This document shows, in pieces, positions 23,716 to 32,227 of a DNA stretch of 64,000 nucleotides. The translations under genes and the position numbers were made by a program. Below the pieces are notes generated by a model that saw nothing but the letters and a program-made list of their open reading frames with translations, searched no databases and was not told where the DNA came from. The stretch is from NCBI GenBank assembly GCA_964610175.1, contig CAZSVE010000005.1:1-64000 (forward strand), given 5' to 3'. This DNA is from CAZSVE01 sp964610175 (lineage in GTDB: Bacteria; Pseudomonadota; Gammaproteobacteria; HK1). Within the stretch, counting starts at the first letter, position 1, and each line of letters begins with the position of its first letter.

Positions 23716-24542
23716 TATCCGGATGTCGCCAGAAGGTCTTGAACATAATCCGGCGCGGGATAATGGAACGGCACCGGCCCGTCGGGCAAACCCTGCATGA
23801 ACTGCGTCACCCATTCGGAATGGGTTTTTCCGAGTTCATCGGGGGTACCACGACCAACCACCTTCCCTTCCGACAACACATAGAGATAATCGGCGATGGT
23901 GGTGGTCTCCATGACGTCATGGGACACCACGATACTCGTCAGGGCGAGCGCATCATTCAAGCGGCGGATCAACTGCACCAACACACCCATCGTTATCGGA
24001 TCCTGCCCGGTAAACGGCTCATCGTACAAGACCATCATGGGGTCCAGCACCATCGCCCGCGCCAGTGCCACGCGACGCGCCATGCCGCCGGACAGCTCCT
24101 TCGGCATTTTATCCCATGCGCCTCGAAGACCCACCGACTCCAGCTTCATCAGAACCAGGCTTCGAATCATCGCGCTGGGGAGACGCGTGTGTTCGCGCAA
24201 CGGGAATGCCACATTATCGAATACGTTTATATCCGTAAATAATGCCCCACTCTGAAACAACATACCCATGCGCATCCGCAGCTCGAAAAGCTTCTTGCGG
24301 GACAATCGGTGCACGTCGATGCCATCGACGACGACGCTCCCCTTATCCGGGCGCAGTTGTCCCGAGATGAGGTGAAGAAGGGTGGTCTTTCCGGTTCCAC
24401 TCGGCCCCATGATTGCAGTCACTTTTCCCCGCGGAATGGTAACATCGATCCCTTCGAAGATTTTCCGACCACCCCGCGAGAAATGCAGCCCGCGAATAGA
24501 GACCAACGGAACCTCATTCGTCGGATCGACAGATTGCACCAT
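23715..24542 (-). CDS. mlaF: Mla transporter ATP-binding protein MlaF
   Basis: This is the ABC ATPase that powers the Mla lipid transporter. Walker A is GPSGTGKTTLLHLISG, the Q-loop region GMLFQSGALFTD, the ABC signature LSGGMARRVALARAM, Walker B MVLYDEPFTGQDP and the switch histidine VVSHDV. At 275 aa it is of usual length. It is the first gene of the minus-strand operon mlaF-E-D-C-B. Confidence 0.95.
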   Translation of the reverse strand: MVQSVDPTNEVPLVSIRGLHFSRGGRKIFEGIDVTIPRGKVTAIMGPSGTGKTTLLHLISGQLRPDKGSVVVDGIDVHRLSRKKLFELRMRMGMLFQSGALFTDINVFDNVAFPLREHTRLPSAMIRSLVLMKLESVGLRGAWDKMPKELSGGMARRVALARAMVLDPMMVLYDEPFTGQDPITMGVLVQLIRRLNDALALTSIVVSHDVMETTTIADYLYVLSEGKVVGRGTPDELGKTHSEWVTQFMQGLPDGPVPFHYPAPDYVQDLLATSG

Positions 24543-24640
24543 TAGTATTCCAATCCCGGTATCCTGGCCTTGCTTGCGATTTGCAAGGCCGACAAGACAT
24601 CTATGGAAAGACGTGAGATCACGATCTTCGGTATTATACG

Positions 24641-24751
24641 TCTAGCGAAGCCTCGCCTTGAACCGATGAAGCGTGATTTGGCCGTAGCAGAGCAAAACCA
24701 GCGTTTTGTAAAACTCGACTTATTTGCGAAGATGAGCGGGAAATAAACAAA
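24641..24751 (-). repeat. Family A element
   Basis: A minus-orientation full copy lies 100 nt upstream of mlaF. The following stretch 24752-25151 holds no gene I can support. Confidence 0.8.
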
Positions 24752-25151
24752 GCATGGCAACGGCATTATTCCCCAGGGCTTCGAGCCCCAACCCCGATAG
24801 CGCCACTGGCAAACCCGTAGGCAACGATTCTCAAGGCTACCAGAGTTCTCTTCCGGTGTCATTTCAGAATTTACTACAATGATGGCCTTCCGGAACCAGG
24901 GTTCGGTTGCCCGACATCGGTTGCTCGACAGACCAGAACCGATATTTGCTTTGGACAGGATAGAAGGCGCGGGAAACTCGGTGGATCACTGGAAAACGCC
25001 GCTATGAATGGCAACACCCAGCAAAGCTTCGCGAGTCGGTGAAAAATCGATTTTCACTACCCTTCCTCCATAAGGTCACCAAGTCAATCTCCCCTCCTGT
25101 CATCCCAGCCCTGGCAAAGGGTTATCCCGGACGGATAAAAATTCCGGCTCT

Positions 25152-27536
25152 TCAAAAAAGTTCCCTGGCAAGACGAAATCCGATGAAGAAATTCGCCTCA
25201 TCCATGCTGCTTTTATCTCGGGACGCCGACCGGAGGTTCCTCGATCTGCCGTTCCAGGAACCGCCGCGAATCACGCGCAGTGAGCAATTTCCATCGTCCC
25301 CCTCGCCCCAGGCACCGCCGTGGGTGAGGCTGCCTCGATAACTGCCATGCCAGCAATCCATCGTCCACTCCCATACATTGCCGTGCATTTCATGGAGTCC
25401 CCAGGAATTGGCGGGAAACGCCCTTACCGGAAGGGTTTCCCGCCGAGAAAGCCCATTTCCGGTTCCGCCAATGCAATCATGGCTGCCATCATAATTGGCC
25501 AGGGAGGTATCGAGGTGTTCTCCGGTGGAAAATGACCCGGAACTCCCTGCCCGTGCCGCGTATTCCCATTCCGCCTCCGTGGGGAGACGATATTTCTCGC
25601 TGGTCTCTTGGCTCAGCCACTCGGCATAGGCTGTTGCATCTCGCCAACCGACATGGATCACCGGCCGCTTGCCGCGCCCCCAATTCCAATCATCGGGTAA
25701 TTTTCGCCCGGTGGCGAGGGCGAAGCGATCATAGTTTTCGAAGGTTGCCGCAGTGACCCCCAAAGCGAAGGGTTTTCCGAATTGCACCCGGTGTCGTGGA
25801 CCCTCGTCGAAATAGCGCCCCGGTTCACTCTCCGGTGATCCCATCATGAACTCCCCGGCGGGGATCACCACCATCTCGGGCCCCGACCCGCCACCTTCGA
25901 GGGCATCCCGGAAACGGGTGAAGGGCGCGGGGATTTCGTGTTCGTTTCCCTTATGAGGGTCTTCCACTCCCGAAAGATCCCCCACTCCCACTATATCGAG
26001 ATCCCCCACCCCCGGTATCGATCCTTCCTGGCCGCCCTCTCGTCCGGCCAAGAGCACCATTTTGGGCGCATGACGGTAATGAACACCGGGGTCCGGAAAG
26101 GGGAAACCCGCAACCAGGCGCACCAAGACAACATCGTTCGAGGGCAAAACGGCAGCCCTCTCGTGGGCAGGGGCAGGGGCAGGGGCAGGGGCAATCTCCT
26201 CTATTGGTCGATGGGGTACCATGATCCGGGTCGAACGTAAGGCATGGGCACCGACAGGGTGGGCTTCCGATATCTCGGCATCGCGATTTATCGTCCCAAC
26301 GGACTCATCCACCATCTTTTCGGCTCGTTGCATGTCCGGTGGATTGTCTTCGGCGGAGGGCAGGAGATCGGGATAGCTCCGAGCAGTTTCGGAAGGCCCT
26401 CGATGGGTGACTTGTTCCCCGGCGATATGCCCCTGGCCATGCGCGGTCAATCCCGACTCATGCGGGGGTTCGGTTCGGTGCGCACGTTCACCGAGCATGG
26501 TCGGCGCGCTGCAATGCCGCGCGTCGCAATGCCGATGGGGGACAGTACGCACCCCTGAATCGGTGGAGATATTCTTCAATGGATCGGAAAAATGCAGATT
26601 TCCGAAGGAATCATCGGAATACGGGGATTCGCCATGACGGGCAATCCAACGTAACCGCCAATGCCGAGCGAACCACACCAGAACCACGATGGACAGGAGC
26701 AAAGGCAGGATGATCCAGACGGTATTCGGACGATCCTGGGCGATTGGCGCACCAAGGGATTGCCGCGACGCCCGGGGTGGTTTTTCTTCGAAGTGGTCCT
26801 CGCGCGGCGTCTCCGAGTGGGCTTGCAATATCCCCCGCGGGGGTTCCGTGTGCGTTTGCGATGTCCCCTTGAATGGTATCTGCGATGGCTCCGTGGCTTT
26901 CGACAAGCGTTCGTTGTCCAGTTCTCCGAGGAGAACCAGCGGGACCGTGAACGACACTTCCGGTTCAGGTCGTGGAGGTGACGGATGGGTAATCCCTGGT
27001 GTCGGTTCGCTATCGAGTTCTCTTACAAGCCTTGCTCTTATGTAATCTTCGTTCAGGGCTTCGAGCGGAATGGACAATGTCTCTGCCTTGGGCTGGAACG
27101 AATCGCTGGCCTCTGGCGTGGTCTGGCCCTCCAGGCACTGACCATCCCCCCACCCGACGAGCCCCGCCAACATGATGATGCCCAGGAGGATGGCACTTCC
27201 CCGATGTCCACGCCGAAGTTCGGATGTACCGAAAATCGGGGCACCGGAAATCCCGGAATCCGCCGAAATCATCCCCATGTCGACGACATGCAATTTTCGA
27301 AACCTGGACAGGGCAGTACAGACAGCGAACTTCATTTCAATCGTAAATATCTTCCTGGGCTCTCGTGAGAACGAGAGAATCTTCTCCACTGCCGTCCCTG
27401 ATGGCATGGCAACACACCGTGGCGCACAAACGAACCCGACCCCAACGAGAATTCTCCGCATCGGGATCGGAATGGCATTCGATTCATCATTATTTTCTTC
27501 CTTGAAATCGACCCCGAATCCGATCCCGGAAATCAT
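25152..27536 (-). CDS. Membrane-anchored protein with a C-terminal FGE-sulfatase (SUMF1) domain
   Basis: Residues about 570-794 form an FGE-sulfatase domain (MVVIPAGEFMMGSPESEPG, RLPTEAEWEYAARAG, HEMHGNVWEWTMDCW, RVIRGGSWNGRSRNLRSASR, IGFRLARE). Such domains modify sulfatases, act in ergothioneine-type chemistry, or are only sugar-binding or structural; which applies is not clear. The N-terminal half is low complexity and Pro/His-rich, with a hydrophobic stretch near 113-130 and a clear membrane helix near 263-280, so the FGE domain is probably tethered to the membrane. In-frame short repeats are visible: a 6-nt (Ala-Pro)n run near 26166-26190 and VGDL repeats near 25975-26020. The start is uncertain; ATGs at residues 68, 87 and 89 could equally serve. 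Confidence 0.75.
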   Translation of the reverse strand: MISGIGFGVDFKEENNDESNAIPIPMRRILVGVGFVCAPRCVAMPSGTAVEKILSFSREPRKIFTIEMKFAVCTALSRFRKLHVVDMGMISADSGISGAPIFGTSELRRGHRGSAILLGIIMLAGLVGWGDGQCLEGQTTPEASDSFQPKAETLSIPLEALNEDYIRARLVRELDSEPTPGITHPSPPRPEPEVSFTVPLVLLGELDNERLSKATEPSQIPFKGTSQTHTEPPRGILQAHSETPREDHFEEKPPRASRQSLGAPIAQDRPNTVWIILPLLLSIVVLVWFARHWRLRWIARHGESPYSDDSFGNLHFSDPLKNISTDSGVRTVPHRHCDARHCSAPTMLGERAHRTEPPHESGLTAHGQGHIAGEQVTHRGPSETARSYPDLLPSAEDNPPDMQRAEKMVDESVGTINRDAEISEAHPVGAHALRSTRIMVPHRPIEEIAPAPAPAPAHERAAVLPSNDVVLVRLVAGFPFPDPGVHYRHAPKMVLLAGREGGQEGSIPGVGDLDIVGVGDLSGVEDPHKGNEHEIPAPFTRFRDALEGGGSGPEMVVIPAGEFMMGSPESEPGRYFDEGPRHRVQFGKPFALGVTAATFENYDRFALATGRKLPDDWNWGRGKRPVIHVGWRDATAYAEWLSQETSEKYRLPTEAEWEYAARAGSSGSFSTGEHLDTSLANYDGSHDCIGGTGNGLSRRETLPVRAFPANSWGLHEMHGNVWEWTMDCWHGSYRGSLTHGGAWGEGDDGNCSLRVIRGGSWNGRSRNLRSASRDKSSMDEANFFIGFRLARELF

Positions 27537-27587
27537 ACCCTATCGGATCGGCACAAGGCATCGCCAAGACATATCGACGGATTTACT

Positions 27588-27617
27588 CCCAACCCGGCGT
27601 GGTCGAAACCAAAAATT
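27588..27617 (+). repeat. Family C element
   Basis: CCCAACCCGGC and GAAACCAAAA mark this copy, in the gap upstream of the FGE-domain gene. Confidence 0.55.
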
Positions 27618-27674
27618 TTCGCTCATTCCCAAGCCAGCTTGAGGACGTAGATCTTGGGAAGCCGCAGCTTCCGG

Positions 27675-27704
27675 AAAAAAGTTCCCAAGCTAGGGCTTGG
27701 GAAC
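27675..27704 (-). terminator. Terminator-like palindrome GTTCCCAAGC/GCTTGGGAAC
   Basis: A perfect 10-bp stem with a 4-nt loop (27681-27704) is followed on the minus strand by TTTTTT. It fits as terminator of the DUF3050 gene. A partial related copy (TTCCCAAGCC...CTTGGGAAG) lies just before it, and GTTCCCAAGC..GCTTGGGAAC palindromes recur in other bacterial genomes as interspersed repeats. Confidence 0.7.
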
Positions 27705-27753
27705 CAAGCACAAATTTTTTAATTATTTTGTCGAAGCTTTTCCAGAAAAGCGC

Positions 27754-28533
27754 CTATTGTCGCAGTGCCTTGAATACACCGTCCCAAAAGGCGATCCGAG
27801 CGCGAATGGCGCTCTTGGCGGCCTCCTCGGCCTCGGCTATGCGGACCTCATCACCGCCACACACCTCGTTCAACATCAGCATGGACAGGGGGCCGTGATG
27901 ATCCTCGTCCAGGTGAATATGCCGCTCCAGATAATAATGGAATACAGGTGCCTGTTCCTTACCGATATTCATTTTAGCGACCAGGGCGCGGAACATGGAA
28001 GGAATGATATGTTCCCTGCCCAACGCGAATGCCGCGGCAACCACATGGGGCTTGCCGCTATCGATAAAGGAAAAGGTTTCCTGCATGAATGCCGAACAAG
28101 GGGCCGGAACTCGATCGGCCATCGAGGCCAGCGTATCGGCAAAACCCTTCTCCGCAGCCAGCAGGGAAAACTCCCGTGCGGCCTTCGCCGAACCGCCAAT
28201 CTCCTCCAGGGCATCGCCATAGAGCTCGAAATGGCTGGCATAGGACTCTTCGCCGTTGGGACCGGGAAGCGCCTTATCGGATTCTTCCTCGAGAACGATA
28301 TCGTTGATGAACCGCCGAACGGTGGGGCTGCCCGAGGGAGACCATGGTGCGCCGGCGGGGGCGAGTTCTCCCTGGAGGAATTTCAGCAATGACATAAAGT
28401 CCCAAACCGGGAAAATATGGTGCGACATGAAGATGCGCAGATCGGTGAAATTCCGAACCGCGGCGTAAACGGGATGGATATCGAGCTGCATTCGTAATGA
28501 TTGAATGGATTCCAGAGATATGGTTTTCGACAT
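27754..28533 (-). CDS. DUF3050 protein (heme-oxygenase-like fold)
   Basis: The start at 28533 follows GAGGA, giving 259 aa; the ATG at 28578 is less likely. DUF3050 hallmarks are present: HPVYAAVRNFTDLRIFMSHHIFPVWDFMSLLKFLQ, RFINDIVLEEESD, SHFELYGDAL and, toward the end, ERHIHLDEDHHGPLS. The E/H-rich motifs are compatible with metal binding in a helical heme-oxygenase-like scaffold, and relatives include di-iron oxygenases. The substrate is unknown. The gene stands alone between a palindromic upstream region and the terminator at 27675. Confidence 0.85.
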   Translation of the reverse strand: MSKTISLESIQSLRMQLDIHPVYAAVRNFTDLRIFMSHHIFPVWDFMSLLKFLQGELAPAGAPWSPSGSPTVRRFINDIVLEEESDKALPGPNGEESYASHFELYGDALEEIGGSAKAAREFSLLAAEKGFADTLASMADRVPAPCSAFMQETFSFIDSGKPHVVAAAFALGREHIIPSMFRALVAKMNIGKEQAPVFHYYLERHIHLDEDHHGPLSMLMLNEVCGGDEVRIAEAEEAAKSAIRARIAFWDGVFKALRQ

Positions 28534-28615
28534 TGCAAGTTCCTCATTATTCATCAATGAAAATAGTCGATGCATCAAACATATAGTTTAGCACTTTTAC
28601 ATGGCCGTATAGCCC

Positions 28616-28638
28616 ATGCATAAACATAGCTTATGCAT
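28616..28638. promoter_or_regulatory. ATGCATAA/TTATGCAT inverted repeat upstream of the DUF3050 gene
   Basis: Eight-base arms are separated by ACATAGC, 83 nt upstream of the start and in an AT-rich stretch. It could be an operator or part of an extended promoter; nothing fixes the regulator. Confidence 0.35.
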
Positions 28639-28875
28639 TAAGTATGCCAAAGACTGCCTTCCGTCACCATTCGACAAAAAGATATTCTTCTCGATATCGC
28701 CTTCCGATACGTTATTTTCTATATTTTTTGCCACAGTGATTCAGTCCGTCATCGGGAAAAGCTTCGATAAATAAGGATAAAAATAATTTATTCTTTTGTT
28801 GTTTTCCGCCGTGCGAAAATCCTGGTGTGCTGAAAAACGAGCTCTCTCGGCTTCGGTCGAGATGGCAATGGAATC

Positions 28876-28984
28876 GCTGGCAAAGCTTCGCCTCGAACCG
28901 ATGAAGTGTGATTCGGTTGTAGAGCAACACTGGCATTTCATAAAACCGGCTCATTTGCGAAGATGAGCGGGAAATAAGCAAACC
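28876..28984 (-). repeat. Family A element
   Basis: A minus-orientation copy in the 730-nt gap between the DUF3050 gene and the phosphatase gene. A family H-like piece (28752-28795) and a family C piece (29017-29040) lie in the same gap. No gene is seen from 28534 to 29263. Confidence 0.75.
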
Positions 28985-29263
28985 AAACAACGACAGCCTC
29001 ATCGAAATGAAGACCTTTGGTTCTGATCAGGCCGGGTTGCGGCATAAGAACCATGGCCGATCGAGACTGCGAGAATCCCGAAAGATTCCGTCTCGAAAAA
29101 GCGCACCAAAAGAGTGCACAAAAGAGTACGCGCCCAAAAATCGACCGGCAGCAGCACAGTCGATATTCATCGAGATGCATTGCCTTCGATCAGTACAACG
29201 GGACACAATGCAACCCAATCCACCGCCCCCCACATCCTCATGTCGACATCCGGGAGAACCTAA

Positions 29264-29893
29264 CTGAAACAACTCCTCCTTATCAGGCACTGCGAAGCAA
29301 GCCGGGTGGCGGGGCAGTACATAGGAAAAACCGACCCGCCCCTGACGAAAGCAGGCATCGCCCATGCCCACGGACTGGCCAGGCGTCTGAGGCGATTGAT
29401 CGAGGCCCAACCGGCAATCCACGAGGTGGACTCCCCCATCTCCTCCGTATTATCCAGCCCGGCCCGGCGCGCCCTGGAGACCGCCCGGCTGGCTACGGAA
29501 TGGACCGGATCGCCCATCCGGCAGGACGCCGATCTGTGGGAGATCGACTTCGGAAGATGGGAAGGCATGCGTTTCCACGAAATCGCCGCCGTGGACCCCG
29601 AATTGGTGAACGAATGGGCCAAGGGTGAAATCGGCTTCTGTTTCCCGGGGGGAGAAAGTATCCAAGCCTTCCGGGAACGGGTGGAGCGCGCCGGGCATCG
29701 GATACATAACCGTCGGGAAGAAACCCTGATCGTCGTTACCCACGGTGGTGTCATCCGATTCCTGATTTGTCACTTCCTGGGATTACCCCCACAATCGCAC
29801 TTGATGTTTCAGGTCGATCCCGGTTCCATCACCCGTATCCAGTTGTACCAGGGCAGCGCGGTCCTCGCGGGACTAAATGACTTCCATTATTGA
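29264..29893 (+). CDS. Histidine phosphatase family protein, CobC-like (alpha-ribazole phosphatase), probable CTG start
   Basis: The catalytic motif LLLIRHCEAS belongs to this frame, but the only initiation-like codon before it is CTG at 29264, which directly follows a TAA and is preceded by GGGAGAA at the right distance. The first GTG (29306) would remove the catalytic histidine. Other motifs fit: GQYIGKTDPPLTKAG, SSPARRALETA, LWEIDFGRWEGM and VVTHGGVIRFL. The next gene is cobU, which supports a role in cobalamin nucleotide-loop assembly (dephosphorylating alpha-ribazole-5'-phosphate). The 209-aa length is normal. The start could also be a mutated ATG. Confidence 0.8.
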   Translation: MKQLLLIRHCEASRVAGQYIGKTDPPLTKAGIAHAHGLARRLRRLIEAQPAIHEVDSPISSVLSSPARRALETARLATEWTGSPIRQDADLWEIDFGRWEGMRFHEIAAVDPELVNEWAKGEIGFCFPGGESIQAFRERVERAGHRIHNRREETLIVVTHGGVIRFLICHFLGLPPQSHLMFQVDPGSITRIQLYQGSAVLAGLNDFHY

Positions 29894-29898
29894 TGGAT

Positions 29899-30011
29899 CC
29901 CTGGCAAAGCTTGTGCTCGAACCGATAAGGCATGACCCGGTATCGGTAAAACAAAGCCGGTGTTTCGTAAAACTGGACACATTTGTGAAGCCGAGCGGCA
30001 AATAAACAAAC
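29899..30011 (-). repeat. Family A element between the phosphatase gene and cobU
   Basis: A full minus-orientation copy begins six bases after the phosphatase stop and fills most of the gap. Confidence 0.8.
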
Positions 30012-30074
30012 TGAGCCGCCCCTTGAAAATTCTCGAGGTCGAAATCTCCAAAACCACCCTTCAATAATGCCAAC

Positions 30075-30689
30075 ATGTCCGAAATCACCCTAATCACTGG
30101 AGGATGTCGTAGCGGCAAAAGTCGGTACGCGCAACGTCTATCCGAAGATGTCGGAGAAAAACGACTATTCATTGCAACCGCACCCGTCCTCGACGATGAA
30201 ATGCGCCAACGGGTCGCTCACCACCGGGCCGAGCGCCATGAACGGGGTTGGCAAACCAGAGAAGAGCCATACGACCTCGCGGGGTGCCTGCGCCAAATCG
30301 ATGATCCACCCCAGGAACAATCCGGTAAACGACCTGATCGACAAGGATACGATGTGGTGTTATGCGACTGTCTGACGCTTTGGGTAAATAACCGACTGTA
30401 CGCAGCCACAAAAGATGGCGTTACCCTGGAAGAAGAAGAAATGGCTTCGTTGGCACGGAAAATGTGCGTCGCTGCCCGCGCCATCTCCGCACCGGTGTTT
30501 TTGGTCACCAACGAAGTGGGGCAAGGGATCGTGCCCGCCGACAAGACAAGCCGTCGCTTTCGGGATTTGGCGGGCCGCTGCAATCAGGAAGTCGCCGCGC
30601 AGGCGGATTCGGTCATATTGGTGGTGAGCGGTCTTCCCCTTCCCTTGAAAGGATCGAAATACAGGCAGGGTGTCGATCCGAAATCCTGA
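30075..30689 (+). CDS. cobU: Adenosylcobinamide kinase / adenosylcobinamide-phosphate guanylyltransferase
   Basis: CobU phosphorylates adenosylcobinamide and adds GMP in the late steps of cobalamin synthesis. The P-loop TGGCRSGKSRYAQ opens the protein, followed by YIATAP-like LFIATAPVLDDEM with RVAHHRAERHERGWQTRE, the metal-binding DCLTLWVNN and VTNEVGQGIVPADKTSRRFRDLAG. All core motifs of the family are intact in 204 aa. Together with the preceding phosphatase it makes a two-gene B12 group; cobS and cobT are not in the window. Confidence 0.95.
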   Translation: MSEITLITGGCRSGKSRYAQRLSEDVGEKRLFIATAPVLDDEMRQRVAHHRAERHERGWQTREEPYDLAGCLRQIDDPPQEQSGKRPDRQGYDVVLCDCLTLWVNNRLYAATKDGVTLEEEEMASLARKMCVAARAISAPVFLVTNEVGQGIVPADKTSRRFRDLAGRCNQEVAAQADSVILVVSGLPLPLKGSKYRQGVDPKS

Positions 30690-30735
30690 GAATCTGGTCG
30701 TTGGTTGGTTGCTATTCGATCGAGTAGAACATGCC

Positions 30736-30807
30736 AGCACTTCGCGCCAAGACCGAACGGGATGAGTCTTGGCGCACGCAGTTCTCTCGGGGAGTTTTTC
30801 CGATACC
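30736..30807 (+). repeat. Family B element (type description)
   Basis: Family B is ~85 bp. Typical copies read AGCGCTTCGCGCCAGGACT, then CGGGATGGGCCT, a variable ~20 nt, and end in a TCGGAA..TTCCGATAC hairpin around a T-rich loop. On the minus strand it is open and encodes a peptide ending PIPFQSWREAL. All eight copies in this window share one orientation. This first copy is slightly diverged (CAGCACTTCGCGCC ... GTTTTTCCGATACC). Confidence 0.7.
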
Positions 30808-31095
30808 TTGAAAGGGTACAGCGGATATCTGCAACCGTTACTTACGGTTTTTCTTTTACGATACAGTCAGGAGATTCAACTGCACCGTAATTTTTGGCCA
30901 GTAGGTTGAAAGGAAAATACGATCACAGTCATGCCCCGAACAACCAAGGCCAGCACGTAATGGGCAATGCTGCCAGCGTAATGTACTGGCGACTGACGAA
31001 GCGGCAAAAGAACTCGGAAACAACAAAATAGCGGATGCAAAAGATGAACAGGACATAAATCCGAACGCTACGCGTTCGGATATGTCTTTTATTAG

Positions 31096-31177
31096 TTAGC
31101 GCTTCGCGCCAGGACTCAAACGGGATGGGCCTTGATACAGACACCGGTTTCTCGGAATTTTTATTTTTCCGATACGT
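31096..31177 (+). repeat. Family B element
   Basis: A well-preserved copy with the GCGCTTCGCGC and TCGGAA/TTCCGA hairpins. The stretch 30690-31290, between cobU and the hicBA promoter, contains only this and the preceding copy. Confidence 0.8.
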
Positions 31178-31290
31178 AAATCATCTGAACTGCGCCAGAA
31201 ACGTAGTCAGCGACTTGCCGGGAACGCGGCAGTTAAAAGTCTTTTTAAATCATCGAGTTGCAGGTTATAACAGTTGCCGATTATAACCTT

Positions 31291-31390
31291 GACAAAATGA
31301 AACACATTGAAACACATTGAAACAATGTGAAACAATGTGAAACAATGTGGAATGACGTGAAACAATGTGAAATGACGTGAAACAAAATCT
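31291..31390. promoter_or_regulatory. 10-nt tandem repeat over the hicBA promoter region
   Basis: Nine to ten direct repeats of GAAACAATGT (variants GAAACACATT and GAAATGACGT) run in perfect 10-nt register and end 15 nt before the hicB ATG. A TTGACA-like -35 box lies at the upstream edge (31289-31294). A one-helical-turn spacing puts every unit on the same face of DNA, as expected of a cooperative operator. HicB-type antitoxins autoregulate their operons; that this array is its operator is inferred. Confidence 0.7.
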
Positions 31391-31405
31391 AAAGGGGATT
31401 GAATC

Positions 31406-31744
31406 ATGTCTCCTGGGAAACATTTACACTGCTATATAGAAAAAAAGCATGGGATTTGGCAGGCTTTTTGCCTGGATTTCATGCTTGCGGCACAAGGTGA
31501 GTCGTTCGAGGAATCGCGCGAAAAGCTGAAATCGATGGTCAAGGAATATATCGATGATGCCGAACACGGTGAGAACCAAAAGTACGCTGAGCAATTGCTG
31601 TCTCGCCGAGCGCCTGTACGGTATTGGTGGAAATACTACCTTTACAAAGCGCTATGGTACATAGATAAGCTGCGGAATGACGCTAATCGGCGAATCGATA
31701 CCAATCGTCCTCTACCAGAAATCAGCTATGCCATGGTGCGCTAA
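31406..31744 (+). CDS. HicB-like antitoxin
   Basis: The N-terminal ~60 residues have the HicB partial RNase H fold pattern: YIEKKHGIWQAFCLDFMLAAQGESFEESREKLKSMV. The C-terminal half (about 65-112) is not a recognised RHH or HTH DNA-binding domain; it is basic and Trp/Tyr-rich (RYWWKYYLYKALWYIDKL). AAAGGGG precedes the ATG. The stop overlaps the hicA start (TAATG). A tandem-repeat region lies directly upstream and may be its operator. Confidence 0.75.
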   Translation: MSPGKHLHCYIEKKHGIWQAFCLDFMLAAQGESFEESREKLKSMVKEYIDDAEHGENQKYAEQLLSRRAPVRYWWKYYLYKALWYIDKLRNDANRRIDTNRPLPEISYAMVR

Positions 31745-31977
31745 TGCATCGTCATAAACCTCTTACATGTAAAGAGGTTAAACGTGCACTCAAGAAACTC
31801 GGCTTCAGCCAAAGACCAAGGAAAGGGACTTCCCACGAACAGTGGGTAAAAGAAGAGGATGGAAAATTCTGGCAAGTTACCGTCGATTGTCCCAAGTCTC
31901 CCTTCAGCCAGGATCTTGTTACATGGATGGCTGGTCAGGCTGGGGTCGGCAAAAAGGAATTTTATCGCCTAATCTAG
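31744..31977 (+). CDS. HicA-like mRNA interferase toxin
   Basis: The 77-aa product has the dsRBD-like HicA layout: VKRALKKLGFSQRPRKGTSHEQWV with the catalytic-type histidine at position 31, followed by VTVDCPKSPFSQDLVTWMAGQAGV. HicA toxins bind and cleave mRNA during stress. The order is antitoxin first, with a one-base overlap, which favours antitoxin excess. Confidence 0.82.
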   Translation: MHRHKPLTCKEVKRALKKLGFSQRPRKGTSHEQWVKEEDGKFWQVTVDCPKSPFSQDLVTWMAGQAGVGKKEFYRLI

Positions 31978-31987
31978 CTTTTTACCT

Positions 31988-32054
31988 ATGAAACAGCAGG
32001 CGCTCTTTCATTATCCCCGGGGTGTCGGCCCGCCTGCATGATCGTTAGGTTGGC
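31988..32054 (-). repeat. Family E element
   Basis: This sequence recurs in the opposite orientation at 50618-50687 and in part at 58181-58222 (CCTAACG-TCATGTAG, ACACCCCGGATAATGAAAG, GCGCCTGTTGCTTCATAG). It fills the gap after hicA; the rest of 31978-32227 shows no gene. Confidence 0.6.
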
Positions 32055-32227
32055 CTCTTGATCCTTATACGTCCCTGTCCTCCCTGGCCCTATCACGTCG
32101 GGGTCCATTGTATTCCCCAAATCTTTCCTTTCCAGGGGGAATATGTCGTTCCACACTCGATACGGGCGATCATCGGGTATCTGCTCGCTTGGTGACTGAG
32201 TGGTTGCCAAGGTACCCCCCCAGCCCG

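Noticed and set aside
31291..31390. CRISPR or minisatellite of no function
   Set aside because: The 10-nt units have no spacers, and their position between a -35 box and hicB makes an operator more likely.
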